Positions 15,403-22,367 of a stretch of 22,367 nt of DNA are shown here, piece by piece (positions within the stretch are counted from its first letter, which is position 1; the number at the start of each line of letters is the position of its first letter). The notes beneath the pieces are model-generated. The model did no database searches. It was given only the letters and a program-made list of their open reading frames with translations, and was not told the origin of the DNA. Made by a program: the position numbers and the translations under genes. Source of the stretch: Paracoccaceae bacterium. GTDB lineage: Bacteria; Pseudomonadota; Alphaproteobacteria; Rhodobacterales; Rhodobacteraceae. The stretch covers positions 1 through 22,367 of the forward strand of contig JABSSB010000131.1 in the NCBI GenBank assembly GCA_013214715.1, written 5' to 3'.

Positions 15403-16145
15403 GCCTCTTCCCCCAGATAGGCGCTTTGCACTTTTGGGTTCCGACGGATGTCGTCCACCGTGCCTGTCGCGATGACGCGACCATAATCCAGCACCGTGAT
15501 CCGATCGGCCAGCGCAAAGACCACATCCATATCATGTTCCACCAGAAGGATCGGAGCCTCCTGTCGCAAAGTATCCAAAAGCCCGGTCAGCTCTTTGGTG
15601 CCTTCAGCGCTCAACCCGGCCATTGGCTCATCAAGAATAAACGCCTTGGGCTCGAGGGTCAGGGCCATAGCGACTTCCAACTGGCGTCTTTGGCCATGGC
15701 TCAGATCCCCAACGCGGGCATCGGAAAACTCGATCAGTTGCACCCGGCGCAACGCATCTTCAGCCCGCTCACGCAAGGCCCGGTCTTTCAACACAGGGTG
15801 CCACAACCGCCACACACGCCCCGACGCGCCCAATGCGCCCAGCAAGGCATTGTCGAGCACGCTGTTTTCCATCGCCAAAGCCGAAATCTGAAACGTCCGC
15901 CCTAGCCCCATGCGCGCGCGGGCCTGCGTGTTGGCGCCGGTAATGTCTTGACCCAAAAACCGGATCATACCCGCATCAGGGGTCACACCACCGCAAATCT
16001 GCGCAATCAGCGTCGACTTGCCGGCCCCATTCGGGCCGATCACAGCATGGATTTCACCCGCGCGCAGGTCGAGCGTCACATCTTCATTCGCAACCAACGC
16101 GCCAAAGCGGCGGGTAATGCCTCGAACCTCAAGCACTGCCGTCAT
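15399..16145 (-). CDS. livG: ABC transporter ATPase, LivG type
   Basis: The 248-residue ATPase has Walker A GPNGAGKS, the signature LSHGQRRQLE, Walker B AFILDEPMAGLS and the switch histidine in LLVEHDMDVVF, with the LivG-type helical insertion after the first lobe (RMGLGRTFQIS). The start MTAVLEVRG at 16145 overlaps the livM stop as ATGA. The frame stays open upstream to 16361, but that extension is inside livM and has no ABC similarity. It forms the ATPase heterodimer with LivF. Confidence 0.94.
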   Translation of the reverse strand: MTAVLEVRGITRRFGALVANEDVTLDLRAGEIHAVIGPNGAGKSTLIAQICGGVTPDAGMIRFLGQDITGANTQARARMGLGRTFQISALAMENSVLDNALLGALGASGRVWRLWHPVLKDRALRERAEDALRRVQLIEFSDARVGDLSHGQRRQLEVAMALTLEPKAFILDEPMAGLSAEGTKELTGLLDTLRQEAPILLVEHDMDVVFALADRITVLDYGRVIATGTVDDIRRNPKVQSAYLGEEA

Positions 16146-17119
16146 GACTTGGACCGCCCCAGCAAGATGCCGTAAATCCCGCCGGGCGTGAACAGCACCA
16201 CCAGCAGCAAAAGCAGCCCGACATAGAACAGGAAATAATCGCTCACCCCGCCCAAAAGATGTTCCAACAGAACAAACAGAGTGGCTCCGGCGACCGGACC
16301 AAAGACACGGCCCAGCCCGCCCAGAATGATGAAGACAATCAATTCTCCCGACATTTGCCAACTGAACATGGTCGGGCTGACAAAGCGGTTGAGATCAGCA
16401 AACAAGGCCCCGGCCAAGCCGCAGATCGTGCCAGAAATCACCAGCGCCACCAGCTTCAGGCGAAACGGATCAAGGCCCACGGTTTCCACCCGCTGCGGCA
16501 CCTGCCGCGCCGCGCCTAGCGCCAACCCGAACGGAGATTTCACGATCCGCGCGTTCAACCACAGCACCGCACACAGCAAAGCAAGGCAGATCGCAAAAAA
16601 CTGGATCGGATCCAATGTGTTGAGCCCCGGAAACCCGTTGCGCACATAGATCGACAACCCGTCTTCGCCGCCATAGCGCGGCCAGCTGATGGTGAAGAAA
16701 TAGAACATCTGCCCAAAGGCCAGCGTGATCATGATGAAATAGACGCCGGATGTGCGTAGCGATAAAAGCCCGATCACAAAGGCCACCACAGCCGACACGA
16801 CCATCGCCACCAGCCAGATCACCGGCATGAACTTCGTACCTTCGATCACAAATGGCCACGCCATCAACGGCGTATAAGTCTGCGCGTGATAAGCCAGAAT
16901 GCCCATCGCATAGCCACCGATCCCGAAATAGACCGCATGGCCCAGGCTGACCAAACCGCCCAGCCCAAGCGCGATGTTGAGCCCGACCGCGGCCAAGGCG
17001 AAAATGACCGCGCGGGTGGCAAGCGTGATGGTAAAGGGCTCATCCGCGACCCAGGCCCACAGCGGCACGCCGATCAACAGCGCCATCAAAAGCGTGTTCA
17101 GAAGGGTCTCGCGGGTCAT
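16142..17119 (-). CDS. livM: ABC transporter permease, LivM type
   Basis: The 325-residue permease has about nine to ten hydrophobic helices and the family pattern FALAAVGLNIALGLGGLVSLGHA, SGVYFIMITLAFGQM and the cytoplasmic coupling region ending GLDPFRLKLVALVISGTICGLAGAL. It lines the translocation path together with LivH. It overlaps livH upstream and livG downstream by 4 bases each, so the four membrane-complex genes are translationally coupled. Confidence 0.95.
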   Translation of the reverse strand: MTRETLLNTLLMALLIGVPLWAWVADEPFTITLATRAVIFALAAVGLNIALGLGGLVSLGHAVYFGIGGYAMGILAYHAQTYTPLMAWPFVIEGTKFMPVIWLVAMVVSAVVAFVIGLLSLRTSGVYFIMITLAFGQMFYFFTISWPRYGGEDGLSIYVRNGFPGLNTLDPIQFFAICLALLCAVLWLNARIVKSPFGLALGAARQVPQRVETVGLDPFRLKLVALVISGTICGLAGALFADLNRFVSPTMFSWQMSGELIVFIILGGLGRVFGPVAGATLFVLLEHLLGGVSDYFLFYVGLLLLLVVLFTPGGIYGILLGRSKS

Positions 17120-18036
17120 GCGCGTGCCCCGAACAGCCCCGTTGGTCGCCAGATCAACACGCAGGCCATGAGCACATAAATCGCCATTGAGGCCAGCGCG
17201 GACCCCACCGTCTGAGCCACATCCGGCGCGACAAAGAACTTGAAAAGTTCCGGCAGGAAAATACCGCCCAAGGTGTCGGTCAGTCCAACCAGCAGAGAGC
17301 CGATCAGCGCGCCACGGATCGATCCGATCCCACCGATCACAATCACCACGAAGGCGAGGATCAAAATCGGCTCCCCCATGCCGATCTGAACCGATTGGAT
17401 CGCGCCCACCAAGGCACCCGCCAGCCCCGCCAGCGCAGCCCCCAGCGCGAAAACCAACGTATAGAGTTTGGCGATATCGACGCCCAGCGCCGCGATCATT
17501 TCTCGGTCATTTTCACCGGCTCGGATCTGAATGCCCACGCGAGTTTTCGAGATAAACAGCCCGAGGCCCAGCGCCACGCTGAGCCCCACAGCGATCAACA
17601 CCAGACGATAAAGCGGGTATTGAATCCCACCCGGCAGGGTGATCGGGCCGGACAGGACGCCCGGCACATCCAGAAACAGCGGGAAAGAGCCGAAGACGAA
17701 CCGCGTGCCTTCGGAAAAGACAAGAATCAGCGCAAAGGTGGCCAGCACCTGTTCAAGATGGTCGCGGTCGTAAAGCCTGCGGATCACGATCATTTCCATG
17801 ATCACCCCGGCCATCGCCGCGGCGGCCATCGCCGCCATCAGCGCCAGCAAAAATGACCCGCTGGACGCGGCCACACCCGCCGCCGCAAAGGCGCCCACCA
17901 TATAAAGCGACCCATGCGCCAGATTGATCAGGCCCATAACGCCGAAAATCAGCGTCAGGCCCGAGGCCATGAGAAACAGCATGACCCCAAACTGCACACC
18001 GTTCAGGATCTGCTCGATGATCAGAATGAGGCTCAC
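17116..18036 (-). CDS. livH: ABC transporter permease, LivH type
   Basis: The 306-residue permease starts IIEQILNGVQFGVMLFLMASGLTLIFGVMGLINLAHG, the LivH hallmark, and carries the GAALAGLAGALVG segment and a C-terminal RPTGLFG. About eight helices are visible. It is the first gene of the coupled permease-ATPase set and lies 51 bases after the binding-protein gene. A strong hairpin sits in that gap. Confidence 0.95.
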   Translation of the reverse strand: MSLILIIEQILNGVQFGVMLFLMASGLTLIFGVMGLINLAHGSLYMVGAFAAAGVAASSGSFLLALMAAMAAAAMAGVIMEMIVIRRLYDRDHLEQVLATFALILVFSEGTRFVFGSFPLFLDVPGVLSGPITLPGGIQYPLYRLVLIAVGLSVALGLGLFISKTRVGIQIRAGENDREMIAALGVDIAKLYTLVFALGAALAGLAGALVGAIQSVQIGMGEPILILAFVVIVIGGIGSIRGALIGSLLVGLTDTLGGIFLPELFKFFVAPDVAQTVGSALASMAIYVLMACVLIWRPTGLFGARA

Positions 18037-18050
18037 GAGAGATCAGGGCA

Positions 18051-18081
18051 GGCCCGGCGCAGCACAAGGTTGCGCCGGGCC
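18051..18081 (-). terminator. Strong intercistronic hairpin between the binding-protein gene and livH
   Basis: GGCCCGGCGCA (18051-18061) and TGCGCCGGGCC (18071-18081) are perfect 11-base arms around a 9-base loop, very GC-rich. In the direction of transcription it follows the binding-protein stop and precedes livH. No U-run follows the stem, so it may be a 3' stabilising structure or partial attenuator rather than a full stop. That would allow more binding protein than membrane complex, a common arrangement in binding-protein operons. Confidence 0.7.
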
Positions 18082-18087
18082 GCAATC

Positions 18088-19221
18088 TTACATCTTGCAG
18101 TCAGCCGCGTAGGCGTCAGCGCGATCTGTCAGCGCGACCCCAATCAGGCGGTTAGTGAACACGTCCCCTTCCTGCACAACCTCGCGGGCATAGATGTCCT
18201 GAACCGGATGGTGATTAGGGCCAAATTCGAAATCGCCCCGCGTGCTGTCGAAATTCGCCGCCCGCAGCGCATCGCGGAAAGCATCGGCGTCGGACACATC
18301 TGCGACCTCAAGCGCGGAGAGTAGCAAATTGGCAGTATCAAATCCCTGGCTTGCATAAAGCGACGGCAGGCGACCATATTCCGCCGCGAAGCTTTCGACA
18401 AAAGCGGCATTGGTTGGATTGTCGAGGTCCTTGTTCCACTGGCTGGTGTTCACCACGCCCAGTGCCGCCGGGCCAACCGCCTGCAGGATGCCCTGATCAA
18501 ACGAAAAGGCCGGGCCGATCACGGGCAGATCAACGCCGCTATCGGCATATTGCTTGAGGAAGGAAATCCCCATCCCGCCGGGCAGGAAGAAAAACACGCT
18601 ATCTGCGCCCGACGCCCGGATTTGCGCGATCTCGGCAGCGTAATCAGTCTGCCCGAGTTCCGTATAGAGTTCCCCGGCCAGTTCGCCTTCATAGAAGCGC
18701 TTGTAACCAGTCAGCGCGTCCTTACCTGCGGGGTAGTTGGGCGCGAGGATGAAGCTGTTGGCGTGGCCAACGGTGTTGGCATAGGCGCCTGCGGCCTCGT
18801 GCAGATTGTCGTTCTGCCAGGCGACGTTGAAATAATTCTCATGACAGCCCCGCCCGGCCAAAGCGGACGGGCCAGCATTGGGTGAGAGGTAGAATTTGCC
18901 CTGCGCCGTGGCCGCAGGCACCACGGCCATCGCGAGGTTCGACCAGATGATGCCGGTCAGGATATCGACCTTTTCGGACTGGATCATCTTGTCAGTGAGT
19001 TGCACCGCGATATCGGGCTTGCGCTGATCGTCTTCGATCACAACCTCGATATCGTCGCGGCCCGACTGCGCAATCGCGAGCATGAAGCCGTCGCGAACAT
19101 CAATGCCCAACCCGGCCCCTCCGCCGGACAGCGTGGTGATCATGCCAATCTTGGTTTCGGCCCATGCCGTGCTGGCCAAAAGCCCCATCGCCGCCGCCAG
19201 TGCAAATGATTTCAACGTCAT
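18088..19221 (-). CDS. Periplasmic substrate-binding protein of a LivJ-type ABC transporter
   Basis: The 377-residue protein starts with a signal peptide (MTLKSFALAAAMGLLASTAWA, cleavage expected before ETK). A Peripla_BP_6/LivJ-type fold follows, beginning IGMITTLSGGGAGLG, with DDQRKPDIAV, the GIIWSNLAMAVVP and LSPNAGPS ligand-pocket strands, and a GFDTANLLLSAL helix. The start at 19221 has a purine-rich AAAGGGGGG site. An upstream extension of the frame to 19350 has no signal-like sequence. The ligand is not readable. Such proteins in Roseobacter relatives bind amino acids, amides, aromatic acids or peptides. The nearby dipeptidase and ureohydrolase remnant point to a nitrogen-rich compound, by inference only. 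Confidence 0.92.
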   Translation of the reverse strand: MTLKSFALAAAMGLLASTAWAETKIGMITTLSGGGAGLGIDVRDGFMLAIAQSGRDDIEVVIEDDQRKPDIAVQLTDKMIQSEKVDILTGIIWSNLAMAVVPAATAQGKFYLSPNAGPSALAGRGCHENYFNVAWQNDNLHEAAGAYANTVGHANSFILAPNYPAGKDALTGYKRFYEGELAGELYTELGQTDYAAEIAQIRASGADSVFFFLPGGMGISFLKQYADSGVDLPVIGPAFSFDQGILQAVGPAALGVVNTSQWNKDLDNPTNAAFVESFAAEYGRLPSLYASQGFDTANLLLSALEVADVSDADAFRDALRAANFDSTRGDFEFGPNHHPVQDIYAREVVQEGDVFTNRLIGVALTDRADAYAADCKM

Positions 19222-19351
19222 ATTCCCCCCCTTTGATCCCTTGGCTCTGCAGCCGGATCGTGTTTGATCAGTTCCCTTGGCGGCGATGCTTTCCCATTCC
19301 GCCCGCACTTGTCCAGCGCAAGATTGTGATTTCGAGCAAACATGCCTCAAA

Positions 19352-19368
19352 GCAGACCGCCTGTCTGC
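19352..19368 (-). terminator. Short hairpin after the M20 peptidase gene
   Basis: GCAGAC (19352-19357) and GTCTGC (19363-19368) are perfect 6-base arms around a 5-base loop, placed 3 bases past the peptidase stop codon. In the transcribed direction the stem is followed by TTTGAG, a weak U-stretch. It may partly terminate the peptidase transcript or mark its 3' end. The remaining 130 bases before the binding-protein gene show no clear promoter to me. Confidence 0.45.
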
Positions 19369-19371
19369 GCC

Positions 19372-20739
19372 TTAGCCACCCAAAGCCTGCATTAGACGCA
19401 CGTAGGCAGTTTGACCGCGCCGGAAGGTCGGCAGGCGGAAAAATTCATTAGGGGCATGCTGGTTTTCATCTTCATGCCCAAAGGCAAACATCACGGCATG
19501 CAAGCCCAGCTCATCCAGCAGTGTGGACATCACGGGAATCGAGCCGCCAACGCGGGTTTGATAGGGCGTGGTGCCATAGACCTCCTCCAAGACCTGCCCG
19601 GCAATGGCCGTGGCGTTATGGCCCGCAGGCACGAGGAACGGGTCGGCGCGTCCGGGATTCTTGGTGACCTCTGCCGTCACTCCCGGCGGACAATGCGCGG
19701 CGACATGAGCCACGATCAGATCATAGATCTTCTCCGGCGTCTGATTGGCCACCAGACGGCAAGTGATCTTGGCCGAGGCGACAGACGGCAGGACGGTTTT
19801 TGTGCCTGCCCCTTGCCAGCCACTGGTCAGCCCGTTGATCTCAAATGTCGGGCGCGCCCAAAGCGCTTCACGGGGGGTATAGCCCGGCTCCCCATGCGTG
19901 GCGGGCGCTCCGGTCTGGGCGAGGTAAGCCGCCTCATCCCAGGGCACGCGGGCAATGGCGGCGCGGTCTTCATCGGTCAGATCGACCACGTCATCATAGA
20001 ATCCGTCAATCGTGATACGCCCATCGGGGGATTTCATGCTGGCCAGCAGATGCGCCAGCGCAAGGCCGGGATTTGCGACGCCGCCACCATGCATCCCCGA
20101 ATGCAGGTCCGATGCCGCGCCCGTCACCTTGATTTCGAGCGACACAAGCCCCTTCAGCCCCAGCACCATTTGCGGCGTATCCGGGTCCCATTGCCCGCCA
20201 TCGGCGGAAAAAATCATATCCGCCTGCAACCGGTCGAGATTGGCGGCAATGAACTCGGGCAGATCAGGCGAACCAATCTCTTCCTGACCTTCAAAGAAGA
20301 ACCGCACATTCACAGGCAACGTGCCTGTTTCCGACAGCAGCGCCTCAGTCGCCAGAATGGGAATGAACATTGCACCTTTGTCATCGGTCGCGCCGCGACC
20401 ATAGATGCGATCACCCCGGATTTCAGGCTCAAATGGCGGCGAGTCCCATAGATCGAAGGGTTCTGCCGGTTGCACATCGAAATGGCCATAGATCAGGATC
20501 GTCGGCTTCTCTGGCCCGGCGTGAAGCCAGTCGGCGCAGACCACGGGATGCCCAGCCGTTTCCAGCATTTCGGCATTATCAATGCCCGCCGCGCGCAGTC
20601 GATCCACCACCCATTGACCGGCCACGCGCACATCGCCCGTGTTTTCCGGCTTGGCCGACACCGACGGGATACGAATGAACTCCAAAAGCTCATCGACAAA
20701 GCGCGATTGATGACTGTCCAGATATTCAGCCCAACTCAT
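19372..20739 (-). CDS. M20-family metallopeptidase (dipeptidase type)
   Basis: The 455-residue enzyme has the M20 (CNDP/ArgE/DapE superfamily) layout. H86 and D88 are in YGHFDVQP, the bridging Asp is D119 in GRGATDDKG, the general base and metal ligand are E153/E154 in EGQEEIGS, and ASDLHSGMHGG begins the inserted dimerisation domain that interrupts the catalytic domain. The late His is in LHAVMFAFGHEDENQHAPNE. This subgroup hydrolyses dipeptides with two zinc or manganese ions in the cytoplasm. The start MSWAEYLD at 20739 has a GGGGGAT site, and an open extension to 20829 lacks similarity. It lies between the importer genes and the broken ureohydrolase gene, so it probably acts on an imported peptide or acylated compound. 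Confidence 0.92.
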   Translation of the reverse strand: MSWAEYLDSHQSRFVDELLEFIRIPSVSAKPENTGDVRVAGQWVVDRLRAAGIDNAEMLETAGHPVVCADWLHAGPEKPTILIYGHFDVQPAEPFDLWDSPPFEPEIRGDRIYGRGATDDKGAMFIPILATEALLSETGTLPVNVRFFFEGQEEIGSPDLPEFIAANLDRLQADMIFSADGGQWDPDTPQMVLGLKGLVSLEIKVTGAASDLHSGMHGGGVANPGLALAHLLASMKSPDGRITIDGFYDDVVDLTDEDRAAIARVPWDEAAYLAQTGAPATHGEPGYTPREALWARPTFEINGLTSGWQGAGTKTVLPSVASAKITCRLVANQTPEKIYDLIVAHVAAHCPPGVTAEVTKNPGRADPFLVPAGHNATAIAGQVLEEVYGTTPYQTRVGGSIPVMSTLLDELGLHAVMFAFGHEDENQHAPNEFFRLPTFRRGQTAYVRLMQALGG

Positions 20740-20841
20740 GGTGATCCCCCGTGTCCTGCATGCACGCACCACTGTGGCCATCGGCGCGACCGCCTGCAAG
20801 CGGGCTTTTGCCTGTGCATCTGCGCCCAAGACGCGGAGCGC

Positions 20842-21973
20842 TCAGGGCTCACCGGAAATCCGCGGATGGATATAGGCCGGATCCATGCCTGCCTTGTTCA
20901 TCGCGATACCGGTCAGAAACTGATACATGATCCGCCGCACAAGGCGCGCGGTCTGTTGGCCGCGATTGTCGTGGAAGGGATTGAACTCCACAAAATCGAC
21001 TCCGACAAGGGTCGTGGTCGCTGCGAAGTGTCATAGCATCGGGAACAGGTCTTCGGGATGCGAGCCAATGGGCGACGACGACCCAGTTCCCGGAGCATGG
21101 CTCATGTCAAACGTATCGATGTCAAAGGACACATAGACCAGATCGATATCGGCAAGGTCCTCGTAGATTTTCGTAAATGTCTCTTCGACCCCATCGCGGC
21201 GAATTTCATGGATGTGGCAAACCTTGCCGCCTTCTTCCGCGACCTGATCCCATTCCTATGGGCCAAAGACAGGGGTGGCCATGCCGTATTGGATCACATG
21301 GCGGCCTTCGACCATGCCTTCATGCACCGCACGGTTCATGAAGCTGCCCGCGTGGTAGCAAGCCCCGAATGTCCCCATCCCCGCGTGACGCGCCAGATGT
21401 ATATCGAAATGCACAAAGGCCAGGTTGTTGCGGCCAGAGACATCCACGATGCCCCGGCATGTCCCATTCGGGCCCGTATGATCACCGCCCACAATGAAGG
21501 GATGGCGCCCACCGAGGCAGCCCCGCGCATCATGAGGCGGATTTCTTCCAGCGTGGCAGATTGGTTATAGGCATTCATACCCGCATCTCCATAGTCCACC
21601 GCACTCAAAATGGTGAAGAGCGCCAGAAGCGTTTCATATTCGACCCAGCTGAGCGGAAATTTTGGATCGTCATAGCCGCCACAATCCCGCGTTGTCCGCA
21701 CCTCGGCAGGCGCCCAAATATTGCCAGCGGAATGGGGCAGAGCACCGGTCGGGGCACCAATTTGGCTACATCCACCTCTCCGGGACGCAGATCCTCCGGT
21801 GTCCGTGCGACCGGAAGCTTGAAAAAGGTTTGGATGCCCACAGGCTCCATCTGCAATTGGTATCGCCACACATCCACCGGACCGGCGGGGCGGCCCGATG
21901 GCTCCCGCTCGGCGCGCCAGCTATCGGTGGATTTGTGCTGCGTGATGTTCATCTTGGTCGGATCATCCGGCAC
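20842..21973 (-). pseudogene. Broken agmatinase/arginase-family ureohydrolase gene
   Basis: The remains of one ureohydrolase gene are spread over three frames. From upstream, one frame gives STDSWRAEREPSGRP...PGEVDVAKL. After a one-base loss near 21757, a second frame gives GAPTGALPHSAG...AVDYGDAGMNAYNQS. After another near 21496, a third gives VGGDHTGPNG, VHFDIH and the signature SFDIDTFDMSHAPGTG, ending PRISGEP. That third frame is cut by TAG (21256-21258) and TGA (21031-21033; CGA to TGA would explain it), yet family similarity continues past both. The metal motif DxHxD reads DIHLA, so a ligand is also lost. The family hydrolyses guanidino compounds (agmatine, guanidinopropionate or similar) to urea and an amine. 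The start is uncertain: ATG at 21973 or 21952. Homopolymer sequencing errors could explain the frameshifts, but less easily the stops and the lost ligand. Confidence 0.82.
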
Positions 21974-22167
21974 GACATGGGCATGGGACCAATGTTTTCG
22001 TTCGGCGCTGCCTCGGCAATGTCGTTGAGCATCTGCGCCTCAGCCGACGCTGTCATCGCAAGATCAGCCATACCGAACATAAACACGACCGCGATGTTTC
22101 GATTTGTCATAGCCTCGAGCTCCATAAACATCTGAACCAAAAGAAAGTTTTCAATGCGGTATGACAC
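21949..22167 (-). other. Unassigned open frame upstream of the ureohydrolase remnant
   Basis: A 72-codon frame (MSYRIENFLL... NIAVVFMFGMADLAMT...) runs up to the ureohydrolase remnant and overlaps its proposed start. I recognise no family. It may be the decayed end of an upstream gene, a leader region read by chance, or a small protein. No convincing ribosome site is seen before its ATG. Confidence 0.25.
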
Positions 22168-22367
22168 GTGAAAAAAGGGCGTATCTACGTAATCCGTACA
22201 TGTCCAAGCCGGCCTTTATGGCCCCCGAACGCAGAAACCCATCACGCCCCTCTCGCACGTGACGCTAAAAAATGCAGAAGAAATTAGCGGCCCCAACTGT
22301 CCACTGGCACTGCGGATCTGTCCTATCAGGTGGTGGATTTGCATGGCGTCAGCTTGCTGTGGGCGCA
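22168..22367. other. Right-edge segment with no assignable gene
   Basis: I see no recognisable gene in these 200 bases. Short + strand frames reach the window edge, one of them starting with an ATG at 22273, but they are too short to assign. The segment may hold the promoter region of the ureohydrolase remnant or the edge of a neighbouring gene. Confidence 0.3.

Noticed and set aside
19411..20451. A 346-codon + strand open frame
   Set aside because: It is antisense to the M20 peptidase, which has all its catalytic residues.

Overview
The window looks like a chromosomal segment of a marine-type alphaproteobacterium of the Rhodobacteraceae (Roseobacter group). The grounds are a GC-rich, densely packed sequence, many 4-base ATGA/GTGA start-stop overlaps, GTG starts, and protein families typical of that group: a LivJHMGF-type ABC importer, a GbsR/MarR regulator joined to a cyanide-insensitive-type cydAB, a RegA/ActR-like response regulator, and a DUF2201/VWA protein beside a MoxR ATPase. 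This assignment rests on reading the proteins, not on a database search. I see no rRNA, tRNA, CRISPR array, insertion sequence or phage gene.

Left block (1-7114). A ROK-family regulator enters from the left edge on the + strand and converges, with a 4-base overlap, on a minus-strand chain read from 7114 down to 948. The chain order is: membrane-anchored alpha/beta hydrolase, unknown two-helix membrane protein, MoxR-type AAA+ ATPase, DUF2201/VWA protein, short-chain dehydrogenase resembling 2-keto-3-deoxy-L-fuconate dehydrogenase, and fumarylacetoacetate hydrolase-family enzyme. The first five genes are joined by four consecutive 4-base overlaps. The last two fit the non-phosphorylating L-fucose (or related deoxy-sugar acid) route ending in pyruvate and lactate. 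They are translationally tied to a RavA-ViaA-like ATPase/VWA pair, which is an odd combination.

Middle block (7169-14703). A DUF427 protein is divergent from a GbsR/MarR regulator that runs into cydA and cydB (quinol oxidase). A promoter-like element and a 20-base near-palindrome lie just before the regulator. Next comes a photolyase/cryptochrome-like FAD protein whose FAD domain is at the N-terminus and whose alpha/beta-like part is at the C-terminus, the reverse of the usual order. A four-gene cluster follows: a RegA-like response regulator with Glu at the phosphoacceptor position, an integral membrane NnrU/MddA/ICMT-like protein, a UbiG-like methyltransferase and a DUF4149 membrane protein.

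Right block (14716-22367), all minus strand: livF, livG, livM and livH (each pair overlapping by 4 bases), a strong hairpin, the periplasmic binding protein, an M20 dipeptidase, and a broken agmatinase-family ureohydrolase gene with at least two frameshifts and two in-frame stops. The importer, peptidase and ureohydrolase together suggest uptake and breakdown of a peptide or guanidino compound, with the last enzyme lost. The final 200 bases hold nothing I can assign.
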